Source of the DNA: Ferruginibacter sp.
GTDB taxonomy: Bacteria > Bacteroidota > Bacteroidia > Chitinophagales > Chitinophagaceae
Reading direction: 5' to 3'
Assembly: GCA_025362765.1 (NCBI GenBank)
Contig: JANYFI010000373.1
Span: 1 to 12,314 of the forward strand
DNA: 12,314 bases
The notes under the pieces are model-generated. The model was not told where the DNA came from and ran no database searches. It was given only the letters and a program-made list of their open reading frames with translations. A program made the translations under genes and the position numbers. The stretch's first letter is position 1. The number at the start of each line of letters is the position of its first letter. Of this stretch, positions 6,686 through 12,314 are shown piece after piece.

Positions 6686-7003
6686 CTATGCACCTACACT
6701 ATCATACACGACTACCTTGCTCCATAAATGTTTGCAGGTGGCAACAAAGTTTAAGTGAATGGGATCAACCTGGTAGCTATCCTGGTCGGCTTTATTTTTA
6801 AATACCAATAACCAGGAAACGTTGTAGCTGGTATCAATTACATCTCGGCTGGTGGTGGCTGGCAACCCAATGTGAAACGATTGAATACTGGTTGCGGCAG
6901 AGAGTTTCTGTAAGCCGTCGATCAACAGGTCGCGGTCGCCCGTATCTGTAGGATTGTTAAGCCAAAAATATACGTGGTGAATAAAAAAACTTTTTTCAAG
7001 CAT
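6686..7003 (-). CDS. Dabb-family (stress-responsive alpha/beta barrel) protein, cytoplasmic
   Basis: A 105-residue single-domain protein with the dimeric alpha/beta-barrel fold. The first strand FFIHHVYFWL (6-15), the central VSWLLVFKNKADQDSY (62-77) and the DPIHLNFV helix (80-87) followed by KVVVYDSV (96-103) are the conserved Dabb elements. There is no signal peptide. Family members range from plant stress proteins to polyketide cyclases, and bacterial examples rarely have a known reaction. The start ATG at 7003 is well placed. It lies 110 bases downstream of a second Dabb gene on the same strand, so the two could be co-transcribed. Sequence similarity between the two is limited to fold landmarks, which argues against a recent duplication. 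Confidence 0.88.
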   Translation of the reverse strand: MLEKSFFIHHVYFWLNNPTDTGDRDLLIDGLQKLSAATSIQSFHIGLPATTSRDVIDTSYNVSWLLVFKNKADQDSYQVDPIHLNFVATCKHLWSKVVVYDSVGA

Positions 7004-7113
7004 AATTTAATAGATATTTATTAATAGAAAAGTAGTGTACGTAAAACAATGAAAAATGTCAAATAGCCTTGTGCAAATTGTTGCAGCCTGCTATCCAGGA
7101 ATTAGACAGCAGG

Positions 7114-7494
7114 TTATTTTTTTGCCCAGTAATCTATCACCACTACTTTTTCGAGATAAGGTTTTAAGATTTCAACAAAGGCTTTGTGGGCGGGATGCAC
7201 CAGGTAATCGTCGCGGTCTTTTTCACTGTTGAAGGTGGCGAAAAAACAATGTGTCAATCCTTCATTTATTTTTTCCGGGCTGTTATTGGTTCCCCACTCC
7301 AGGTCTTTTACCAGGCTGATTTTCTCTTTCAACGCCATAAAAGCGACTTCTACTGATTTAACACCTGCAGCAGAGGCGGTGTCTTTAAATTTAAATAACA
7401 CTACATGTCTTAACATTTTTTCTGAAGTTTTTTGTGCAGTAACTGCGGTAACAAAAATACATGCCAGCAGGCCAAGCGCAATCATTTTTTTCAT
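7114..7494 (-). CDS. Dabb-family protein, exported
   Basis: A 126-residue protein combining a signal peptide (MKKMIALGLLACIFVTAVTAQ, cleavage probably after VTA or TAQ) with one Dabb domain. LRHVVLFKFKD (28-38) is the classic first strand, THCFFATFNSEKDRDDY (81-97) the central part, and HPAHKAFVEIL (100-110) with KVVVIDYW (116-123) the end. Cys12 in LLAC is a poor lipobox, so type I cleavage is favoured. A longer frame begins at a TTG at 7560, but ATG 7494 starts exactly at the signal peptide. The function is unknown; an exported Dabb protein implies a periplasmic small-molecule or stress role. It is upstream of the cytoplasmic Dabb gene on the same strand. Confidence 0.9.
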   Translation of the reverse strand: MKKMIALGLLACIFVTAVTAQKTSEKMLRHVVLFKFKDTASAAGVKSVEVAFMALKEKISLVKDLEWGTNNSPEKINEGLTHCFFATFNSEKDRDDYLVHPAHKAFVEILKPYLEKVVVIDYWAKK

Positions 7495-7623
7495 ACTTTT
7501 TTTATTTAAAATTAAGGGAAATAAATATGCAGCGGGTATTTTTAAATACTTAAACGTCAACCGGCAGAATGATATCTTACAGGCCGCTATTCTTACAAAA
7601 CCATTTTAATTAAAGTAGCTATA

Positions 7624-7656
7624 TCAGTAAGCCAGATAAAATACTTCGCTTACTGA
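7624..7656. repeat. 9-bp perfect inverted repeat between the Dabb and rhodanese genes
   Basis: TCAGTAAGC (7624-7632) and GCTTACTGA (7648-7656) flank a 15-base loop. No T-run follows on the minus strand, so it is a weak terminator candidate for the rhodanese gene; an operator upstream of the exported Dabb gene is equally possible. Confidence 0.35.
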
Positions 7657-7714
7657 CAACATAATTTTAATAAAAACATCGCAACAATAACTTACTAACA
7701 TAATATAAATGCTG

Positions 7715-8029
7715 TTATAATTTATGTTGTAAACTGCTCCACCCGCCGCCATTGTAAACTGCTGTATAGCCTTTTGCTGTTAACAACGTCTTAGCCGACG
7801 CACTGCGCATTCCGGATGCACAACAGGTGATGATGACCTTGTTTTTATCTTTTAATTTCGTAAGATTGTTCTGCAACTGATCCAGCGGCAAATTGATGGC
7901 CCCTGTTATATGGCCGCTGTCAAATTCTCCCTTACTTCTTACATCAATAAGAATGGCACCCCGCTGCACTAATTGCGCATAATTTGTTGCAGGCCCAATT
8001 CCAAACATTTTTTTAATAGCACTGATCAT
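7715..8029 (-). CDS. Single-domain rhodanese-like sulfurtransferase
   Basis: A 104-residue cytoplasmic protein, the usual length of a stand-alone rhodanese domain. AILIDVRSKGEFDSGHI (25-41) is the CH2A-like motif, followed by GAINLPLDQL (43-52). The active loop CASGMRS (70-76) has catalytic Cys70 and the Arg that stabilises the persulfide; Cys69 adjoins it. GWSSL (96-100) closes the domain. Such proteins carry persulfide sulfur from thiosulfate or other donors, in the manner of GlpE or PspE. The ATG at 8029 is preceded by an A-rich stretch ending in AGGAA. No sulfur-metabolism gene is adjacent, so the partner is unknown. Confidence 0.93.
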   Translation of the reverse strand: MISAIKKMFGIGPATNYAQLVQRGAILIDVRSKGEFDSGHITGAINLPLDQLQNNLTKLKDKNKVIITCCASGMRSASAKTLLTAKGYTAVYNGGGWSSLQHKL

Positions 8030-8294
8030 TTCCTTTTTTTTAATGATGAATAAATATTAACTGCTTTAAAAGTAAAATTAGCGGCGTATAAAAAATTAGT
8101 TGGTTACAAATGTTACAAAGCAGCAAAGATTGTGGTAAGTTGAATTGATACGTCAGTAGTTTTTAATTTTTCTTGTTTACCATATATACATAGGGCACAT
8201 AGAAAATGCATTTTATTTGAAAATATTTTCTCTGATTTTGTTGCTGCTCTAAGCAAATAAGAAGGAAGGTGTTGTGATTGGCAGATTTTTAAAA

Positions 8295-9152
8295 TCAATA
8301 TTGATGTATCCCGAAACTATCGCCTGCGGTGAAAATGCTGAACCGGATGCTTGACATCTTAATAAGCCCAGTGGGTGTAACTTTCAGGCCCATTGGCTGT
8401 TGCATCAGCACCACCTGGCTTGCGCCGGTAACGGTTATTTTATTTCCCTGCACAATGATGGCGGTAGCTTCATCAATACCAATACATGCATAGTTGGGAA
8501 AGCTGGCAATGGCCGACAGCAAACGGTTGTAACGGCTGCGCACAATAAAATGCTGATCAATGACTGCATTGTTCAGCAAACCCAATCCTTTGGCAATATG
8601 GATGTTGTTTGCATGAATTTTTTTAAATGTCGCGTTGTAGTTAGTGTCTGTCAACTCTTTTCCAGTAATCATTTTTTCACTCATTACAGCGGCGCCTGCG
8701 CTGGTGCCTGCAATAGTGCTGCCATTATTATAGGCCTCGTGAATGGCATCATACACGGGCGTGTTCAACACGATATTCATAAATCGTTCCTGGTCGCCGC
8801 CGGTGATGAAAATCAGTTTGGCTCTCTTTAAAGAATCCAGCCAGTTTTTATCATTCACTTTTTCTCTGGTAAAATTCAGCATAACTATCCTGTTATTGCA
8901 TACCGGCTGAAAGTCTTCTTTAAAATAGTAAAAAGAAGTATCTGGTTCACTGCCTGACATTGGCAGCACTACTACATAATCTTTGGCGCTTAACGCCGCC
9001 GTATTCGCCATTGTAGTCATTAATTGCTGCGACCTGTTGCCGCCACCAATGATAAAAAGTTTCCCTTTTGGAAGCCTGTTTTTTGTTTGTGCGACAGCCG
9101 GATTCAATCCATTTTGCAGCAAGATCAGCAGCAATAACAACGTTTGTTTCAT
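8295..9152 (-). CDS. Exported cyanophycinase-like serine peptidase, family S51
   Basis: A 285-residue protein with a signal peptide at about 1-21 (leucine-rich, ending AVAQ). The S51 hallmarks are present: KLFIIGGGNRS (31-41), IFITGGDQ (114-121), the nucleophile elbow GTSAGAAVMS (149-158) with Ser151, DQHFIVRSRYNRLL (199-212) and GIDEATA (225-231). DQHF with RxRxxRL and GIDExTA are features of cyanophycinase rather than of PepE dipeptidase. Cyanophycinases release beta-Asp-Arg dipeptides from cyanophycin, and relatives cleave other isoaspartyl peptides. Export suggests use of external polymer or damaged peptides rather than of an internal store; no cyanophycin synthetase is in the window. It is transcribed away from the exported VOC gene. 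Family assignment is firm, substrate uncertain. Confidence 0.92.
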   Translation of the reverse strand: MKQTLLLLLILLQNGLNPAVAQTKNRLPKGKLFIIGGGNRSQQLMTTMANTAALSAKDYVVVLPMSGSEPDTSFYYFKEDFQPVCNNRIVMLNFTREKVNDKNWLDSLKRAKLIFITGGDQERFMNIVLNTPVYDAIHEAYNNGSTIAGTSAGAAVMSEKMITGKELTDTNYNATFKKIHANNIHIAKGLGLLNNAVIDQHFIVRSRYNRLLSAIASFPNYACIGIDEATAIIVQGNKITVTGASQVVLMQQPMGLKVTPTGLIKMSSIRFSIFTAGDSFGIHQY

Positions 9153-9303
9153 CTGGTGAAAATAAGATTTTTTTTAGTTGTTTTTTTTTAGCACTAAAAA
9201 AGCTGCTCGGCGCCTACAATGAAAGATTGTTTTCAAAAGAATACAGTTTACTATTTCTCTGTTGTATTTAATAAAATTCACTTTCTTTTATTACCTTACA
9301 AGC

Positions 9304-9765
9304 ATGAAAAAAATACTCCTGACTGGTCTGCCATTGGCCATTCTCATCTGCGGGTTCAGCTTAAAAAGCCTGCTTCCTGCAAAAGACATTACACTCAACC
9401 ACATTGCGTTTCATGTAGCTGACCTGGCAAAAAGCACTGCATTCTATGAAAATATTGTAGGGCTTGATTCTGTTCCCGAACCGTTTCTCGATGGTAAACA
9501 TACCTGGCTAAAGATTGGTCCAACAGCCAATCTTCATTTGATTAGCGGAGCAGAACAAGGTATGCCGCGGGATAAATTCAGTCACCTTTGCCTGAGCGTT
9601 CCATCCCTGAGCGATTTTATAAAAAAACTGGACAGCGAACATATTCCTTATGAAGACTGGCCGGGAGCAAAAATTTCTGTTACGCTAAGGGTAGATGGCG
9701 TGAAGCAGATATACTTCCAGGATCCTGATGGTTACTGGTTAGAAGTAAATGATGACCGGAGATAA
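9304..9765 (+). CDS. Exported or membrane-anchored VOC (glyoxalase-like) protein
   Basis: A 153-residue protein. Residues 1-21 are a hydrophobic export signal or anchor, followed by one VOC domain. LNHIAFHVADLAKSTAFYE, seen as LNHIAFHV (31-38) and STAFYENIVGL (44-54), is the first beta-alpha-beta unit. NLHLIS (76-81), FSHLCLSV (92-99) and the closing IYFQDPDGYWLEVND (136-150) complete the fold. His33, His94 and Glu147 sit where glyoxalase/dioxygenase metal ligands lie, so a metal site is plausible. A TTG-initiated extension from 9262 is open, but the ATG at 9304 begins the signal sequence precisely. No reaction can be assigned; export is unusual for glyoxalase I itself. Confidence 0.88.
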   Translation: MKKILLTGLPLAILICGFSLKSLLPAKDITLNHIAFHVADLAKSTAFYENIVGLDSVPEPFLDGKHTWLKIGPTANLHLISGAEQGMPRDKFSHLCLSVPSLSDFIKKLDSEHIPYEDWPGAKISVTLRVDGVKQIYFQDPDGYWLEVNDDRR

Positions 9766-9783
9766 TTTATCCTGCAATGGATG

Positions 9784-9812
9784 TTGACTACCAGTATCGA
9801 AGATTAAATTTG
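9784..9812 (+). promoter_or_regulatory. Complete Bacteroidota-type promoter of the universal stress gene
   Basis: TTG at 9784-9786 and TAAATTTG at 9805-9812 are separated by 18 bases, matching both the -33 and the TAnnTTTG -7 elements. The start of transcription would be near 9818, giving a leader of about 70 bases. Confidence 0.6.
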
Positions 9813-9888
9813 ATTGGCATTCTTATTGATCTGGTACTAAAAAAAATGACTTTGTTATGAATTATTTACCTAACCTTAAATTTAAAAA

Positions 9889-10368
9889 ATGAAAAGAGTA
9901 CTGATTGCGCTGGATTATGAACCGTCTGCAGAAATGATTGCAGAAACGGGTTATAAAATAGCCGCCGCTTTACATGCACAAATTGTGCTGGTACACGTAA
10001 TTGCAGAACCTGCTTATTATTCTTCTATGGAATATTCGCCCATTATGGGCTACAGCGGTTTCATGGATGCCTTTGATCCCGGTTTAAGCGATGCTGTGAA
10101 AAATGATATTAAAAAAATGGCGCAGGAGTTTCTTGACAACTCAAAAAAACACCTTGGCGATGCTACTATTAAAACACTGGTAACTGAGGGAACTTTTGCT
10201 GACAGCATTGCAGAGTCTGCAGAAAATGAACAGGCAGATCTTATAGTGCTTGGATCTCACAACCGCAGGGGACTGGATAAACTATTGATGGAAGATGTGG
10301 CTGGTAAAGTAATACACTTAAGTAAAATGCCCGTACTGGTAATACCAATCAAAACAACTGAAAAATAA
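9889..10368 (+). CDS. Universal stress protein (UspA family), single domain
   Basis: A 159-residue cytoplasmic protein with the Usp fold: MKRVLIALDY (1-10) with Asp9, the helix EMIAETGYKIAAAL, IVLVHVIAEP (32-41), DLIVLGSHNRRG (117-128) and PVLVIPI at the end. ATP-binding Usps carry G-2x-G-9x-G-S/T. Here the corresponding residues are Gly122, Asn125, Glu135 and Asp136, so the second Gly and the Gly-Ser pair are lost. The protein may therefore bind nucleotide differently or not at all, like E. coli UspA. An insertion-like loop with YYSSMEYSPIMGYSG (43-57) is common in Bacteroidota members. A full promoter lies about 80 bases upstream. The small membrane protein gene begins 79 bases after it on the same strand and could share the transcript. 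Confidence 0.94.
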   Translation: MKRVLIALDYEPSAEMIAETGYKIAAALHAQIVLVHVIAEPAYYSSMEYSPIMGYSGFMDAFDPGLSDAVKNDIKKMAQEFLDNSKKHLGDATIKTLVTEGTFADSIAESAENEQADLIVLGSHNRRGLDKLLMEDVAGKVIHLSKMPVLVIPIKTTEK

Positions 10369-10447
10369 TTACCGGCTGAAGATAATTATGCCTTTTTAAA
10401 AATTCCATATTTAGTTAACCCGTTTTTAAACCTTACAAATAAAATAC

Positions 10448-10567
10448 ATGAATAATTTTTTCAAAGCACTTATAGCGGGCTATGGCGCAAAAAAACTAGG
10501 CGGTGGCTGTGTAAGCACAGTGATTATCTTTTTCGTTATATGGTGGGCGCTTGGGCATTGCAACTAA
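10448..10567 (+). CDS. Small 39-residue membrane protein, uncharacterised
   Basis: ATG at 10448 opens 39 codons to TAA at 10565-10567, immediately followed by a strong terminator, which supports a real transcript end. The N-terminal part (NNFFKALIAGYGAKKLGGG) is amphipathic, basic and glycine-rich. Residues about 22-36 (VSTVIIFFVIWWALG) form one transmembrane helix, and the protein ends GHCN. Cys21 and Cys38 bracket the helix. The gene is below the usual size cut-off and easily missed. The layout of a basic N-terminus, one helix and Trp-Trp at the interface fits a small inner-membrane protein that partners another protein; a toxic membrane peptide is an alternative. No function is known to me. 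Confidence 0.65.
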   Translation: MNNFFKALIAGYGAKKLGGGCVSTVIIFFVIWWALGHCN

Positions 10568-10569
10568 AA

Positions 10570-10600
10570 AAAATCCCGGTATATTTTACACCGGGATTTT
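10570..10600. terminator. Bidirectional rho-independent terminator
   Basis: AAAATCCCGGT (10570-10580) pairs with ACCGGGATTTT (10590-10600) around a 9-base loop. It starts three bases after the stop of the 39-residue gene. On the minus strand the stem is followed by a run of eight T, so it also ends transcripts from the 71-residue gene. Confidence 0.88.
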
Positions 10601-10683
10601 AATTTAATTTATCTTTTTATGAACATAGCCGACAGCGACATTAACACTTCATTTGTTGCCGGCTTTTTCAATAGGCGTGTACT

Positions 10684-10899
10684 TTAATTATTGTCCTCTT
10701 TCTTTCTGCCTGCGATGGTTTCTGCAATAAACATTGCATTTCCAAAATTTGTTTTTACGTTTTTTATGTCATCTTCAGATATCGTATCATTGATGTCTGA
10801 AAGATGTTTACTTATTTTTCTTTTGGTTACCACATCAGAAAATTTTTCCTGATTATAGTATTCTCTTGTAAAAAGCTGTTGGTCGTTTTTTGGTAGCAT
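10684..10899 (-). CDS. Conserved-looking 71-residue charged protein, uncharacterised
   Basis: A small, highly charged soluble protein without signal peptide or membrane segment. It starts MLPKNDQQLFTREYYNQEK; the central part ISKHLSDINDTISEDDIKN (29-47) is predicted to be helical, and the end is GRKKEDNN. I cannot assign a family. Support for it being real comes from an exact promoter just upstream, a dyad further upstream and a terminator downstream. The leader would be only about six bases, so translation may be nearly leaderless. After its TAA (10686-10684) the same frame stays open for another 24 codons (to TAA at 10611-10609) and reads KKPATNEVLMSLSAMFIKR, so the protein may be a truncated form of a longer ancestor. 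Confidence 0.7.
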   Translation of the reverse strand: MLPKNDQQLFTREYYNQEKFSDVVTKRKISKHLSDINDTISEDDIKNVKTNFGNAMFIAETIAGRKKEDNN

Positions 10900-10911
10900 G
10901 CTTTTTTTTTA

Positions 10912-10940
10912 CAAAGCTAAGCCAACAACTTAGTAAACAA
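10912..10940 (-). promoter_or_regulatory. Complete Bacteroidota-type promoter of the 71-residue gene
   Basis: On the minus strand, TTG (10940-10938) is followed after 18 bases by TAGCTTTG (10919-10912), an exact TAnnTTTG. The ATG at 10899 is 12 bases beyond the element, so the transcript start should be only about six bases before it. Confidence 0.6.
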
Positions 10941-10946
10941 TCTACC

Positions 10947-10973
10947 TGTTACCAACATTTAAAATTGGTAACA
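10947..10973. promoter_or_regulatory. Putative operator: 9-bp perfect dyad
   Basis: TGTTACCAA (10947-10955) and TTGGTAACA (10965-10973) are exact inverted repeats around 9 bases. The dyad lies just upstream of the -33 element of the 71-residue gene, where an activator or a repressor dimer could bind. The binding protein is unknown. Confidence 0.5.
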
Positions 10974-11339
10974 TTAAATTAATATTGGCGTTTGAATGGC
11001 AAAATGTATATTAATGTTTTGCCGCGTAAAAGGCTTCCTAATTACTCAAAATCAGCAACGACGGGCATTGGCATACATTTATTCAACTGGATGGCATTCG
11101 TAGATAAAATAGCTGAAATTTGATTGGAAAATAAATAGTGGATTTATAATCAACAATTAAGGAAAATCTACTCCTGTTTTAAAGCATTGGGTATAGTATA
11201 CGCGAAAAACCGGTCATTTTTTCACGTATTGAGTTGCTGCTGCTTAAAAGATTTGGCTTTTGGTATCAACATACATGGTCTTCGTCGCAAGATTTTACAA
11301 TTCGGCTTTAAAGTTATAATCTATTGCTAATTTGGTGTA

Positions 11340-12314
11340 ATGAATAAACCCTGGTACGCAAAAAAATGGATCCTCGTGCTATGGCATGCCACGGCCTGGG
11401 TGCTGCTATTTTCGCTACCTTATTTGCTGCGGCCGCAAAATAATCCGAATGAGCCGGTACATCCGGACCTCGATTCTCCCATCGTTACATTTATTGTGAT
11501 AAGAACCAGTGACCTGATGCTGATCGGCTTTTTTTACCTGAATGCCTACCTGTTAATTCCACGCCTGCTGTATAAAAAACAATACCTGTTTTATTCCTTA
11601 TCAATCATTGGCTGCGTAGCCGCTTATATTTTGCTCTATTGGCTAATCAGGATAACGTTTACCCATTCAAACAGACCTTTTGAATTTAGAAAACATGTTT
11701 TTTTCTGCACGGTGATATCTATATTTATTTTAGCGTGCAGTATCGCTTTTAAAACCATCAGGGATAAAATAATTGCCGATAGCCTGGCCCAGGAAAAGGA
11801 AAATGAATACCTTAAAACAGAGCTTTCGTTGCTGCGTTCGCAGGTTAGTCCGCACTTCATGTTTAACGTATTGAATAATATGGTGGCGCTCGCCCGAAAA
11901 AAATCTGATTTACTGGAGCCTTCCCTTATTAAGTTATCGTCTTTAATGCGGTACATGCTGTATGAAACAGAGGAAGAAAAAGTGTCCCTGGAAAAAGAAA
12001 CAGAATACCTGCAAAGTTATATTGACCTGCAGCGGCAACGATTTAGCAAAAAAGTAATTATCAATGTTAGTATGCACGCTGCAGACAGGTTATACGATAT
12101 TGAACCAATGCTTTTGATTCCATTTGTAGAAAATGCTTTTAAACATGGTACAGGAATGATAGAGCATGCACAAATTGATATAGACCTGAAAGCTGAAAAT
12201 AACAATTTGTATTTTACCGTGGCCAACCGGTACGATTCAGACAGCCTGGAAATAAAAGATAAAGCCAGTGGTATTGGTTTGGTGAATGTACAACGTCGGC
12301 TGAACTTATTGTAC
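11340..12314 (+). CDS. LytS/YehU-type sensor histidine kinase (His_kinase family), 3' end outside the window
   Basis: The frame runs 325 codons from ATG 11340 to the window edge without a stop; an in-frame TAA lies nine bases upstream of the ATG, so the start is secure. Four transmembrane helices at about 10-30, 50-73, 82-105 and 119-140 form the sensor part. A short coiled linker (150-165) leads to the H-box QVSPHFMFNVLNNM (168-181) with phospho-acceptor His172. The N-box PFVENAFKHG (261-270) with Asn265 and the G-box GIGLVNVQRRL (311-321) build the ATP site. In this family the kinase phosphorylates a LytTR-domain response regulator usually encoded directly downstream, which here would be outside the window. 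Only a few tens of residues should be missing. The signal sensed is unknown. Confidence 0.94.
   Translation, partial: MNKPWYAKKWILVLWHATAWVLLFSLPYLLRPQNNPNEPVHPDLDSPIVTFIVIRTSDLMLIGFFYLNAYLLIPRLLYKKQYLFYSLSIIGCVAAYILLYWLIRITFTHSNRPFEFRKHVFFCTVISIFILACSIAFKTIRDKIIADSLAQEKENEYLKTELSLLRSQVSPHFMFNVLNNMVALARKKSDLLEPSLIKLSSLMRYMLYETEEEKVSLEKETEYLQSYIDLQRQRFSKKVIINVSMHAADRLYDIEPMLLIPFVENAFKHGTGMIEHAQIDIDLKAENNNLYFTVANRYDSDSLEIKDKASGIGLVNVQRRLNLLY

Larger units (their letters stand above)
10900..11339. other. 440-bp intergenic region with promoter and dyad, otherwise no recognised gene
   Basis: The left 75 bases hold the promoter and dyad of the 71-residue gene. The rest separates that gene from the divergent histidine kinase gene. 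A plus-strand frame of 39 codons (11004-11123) and an overlapping minus-strand frame (with LNKCMPMPVVADFE) are both open but have no supporting signals. A short palindrome, GTATAGTATAC, lies near 11191-11201. No clear promoter for the kinase gene was found. Confidence 0.4.

Noticed and set aside
7087..7113. Hairpin CCTGCT/AGCAGG just after the exported Dabb stop
   Set aside because: Only 6 bp with a 15-base loop and no T-run on the minus strand, so it is not a convincing terminator.
8113..8298. 61-codon minus-strand open frame abutting the S51 peptidase stop
   Set aside because: It begins with TTG overlapping the end of the peptidase gene, has unusual composition with several Cys, and reads like a non-coding spacer element rather than a protein.
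8400..8831. 143-codon plus-strand frame inside the S51 peptidase gene
   Set aside because: It is antisense to conserved catalytic motifs and has no family features.
10619..10687. 22-codon plus-strand frame (MNIADSDINT...)
   Set aside because: It is antisense to the open extension of the 71-residue gene and lies directly after a terminator with no promoter of its own.
11004..11123. 39-codon plus-strand frame (starts MYINVLPRKR)
   Set aside because: An overlapping minus-strand frame is equally open, and there is no promoter, terminator or motif to support either.

Overview
The window looks like chromosomal DNA from a member of the Bacteroidota, most likely of the Chitinophagaceae or a near relative. 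The reasons are: AT-rich intergenic DNA; starts without clear Shine-Dalgarno sequences; several matches to the Bacteroidota promoter (TTG near -33, TAnnTTTG near -7); many exported proteins with short signal peptides ending in AQ or CQ; and protein types common in that phylum (a GOB-like subclass B3 metallo-beta-lactamase, LytS-type kinase, exported Dabb and VOC proteins). The genus is inference. I see no rRNA, tRNA, CRISPR array, integrase or intact transposase.

Layout. The left edge (1-399) holds an uncertain minus-strand reading frame that runs off the window, then a promoter region. An exported GH20 beta-N-acetylhexosaminidase (400-2310) is followed by a perfect 17-bp hairpin and a cytoplasmic alpha/beta hydrolase of the monoacylglycerol-lipase type (2549-3469). 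A gap with coding-like debris leads to a minus-strand PhnB-like VOC protein (3738-4160), a repeat-rich spacer and a GOB-like metallo-beta-lactamase (4420-5298). Transcribed away from that gene is an OmpA-type peptidoglycan-binding lipoprotein (5631-6503), ending in a strong bidirectional terminator. Then come minus-strand genes: a pseudogene tail resembling a Gfo/Idh/MocA dehydrogenase, two Dabb-domain proteins (one cytoplasmic, one exported), a single-domain rhodanese and an exported cyanophycinase-like S51 peptidase (8295-9152). Divergent from that are an exported VOC/glyoxalase protein (9304-9765), a universal stress protein (9889-10368) and an overlooked 39-residue membrane protein (10448-10567). 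A bidirectional terminator separates these from a 71-residue charged protein on the minus strand (10684-10899). After a 440-bp gap the window ends inside a LytS/YehU-type sensor histidine kinase (from 11340).

The genes do not form one pathway. Most appear to be single transcription units for cell-envelope sugar and peptide turnover (GH20, OmpA lipoprotein, S51 peptidase), detoxification or resistance (metallo-beta-lactamase, VOC proteins, rhodanese) and stress (Usp, Dabb). I found no convincing new multigene system. The most notable items are the GOB-like carbapenemase homologue with Gln in the zinc site, the small uncharacterised proteins between 10448 and 10899, and several decayed reading frames in the gaps.
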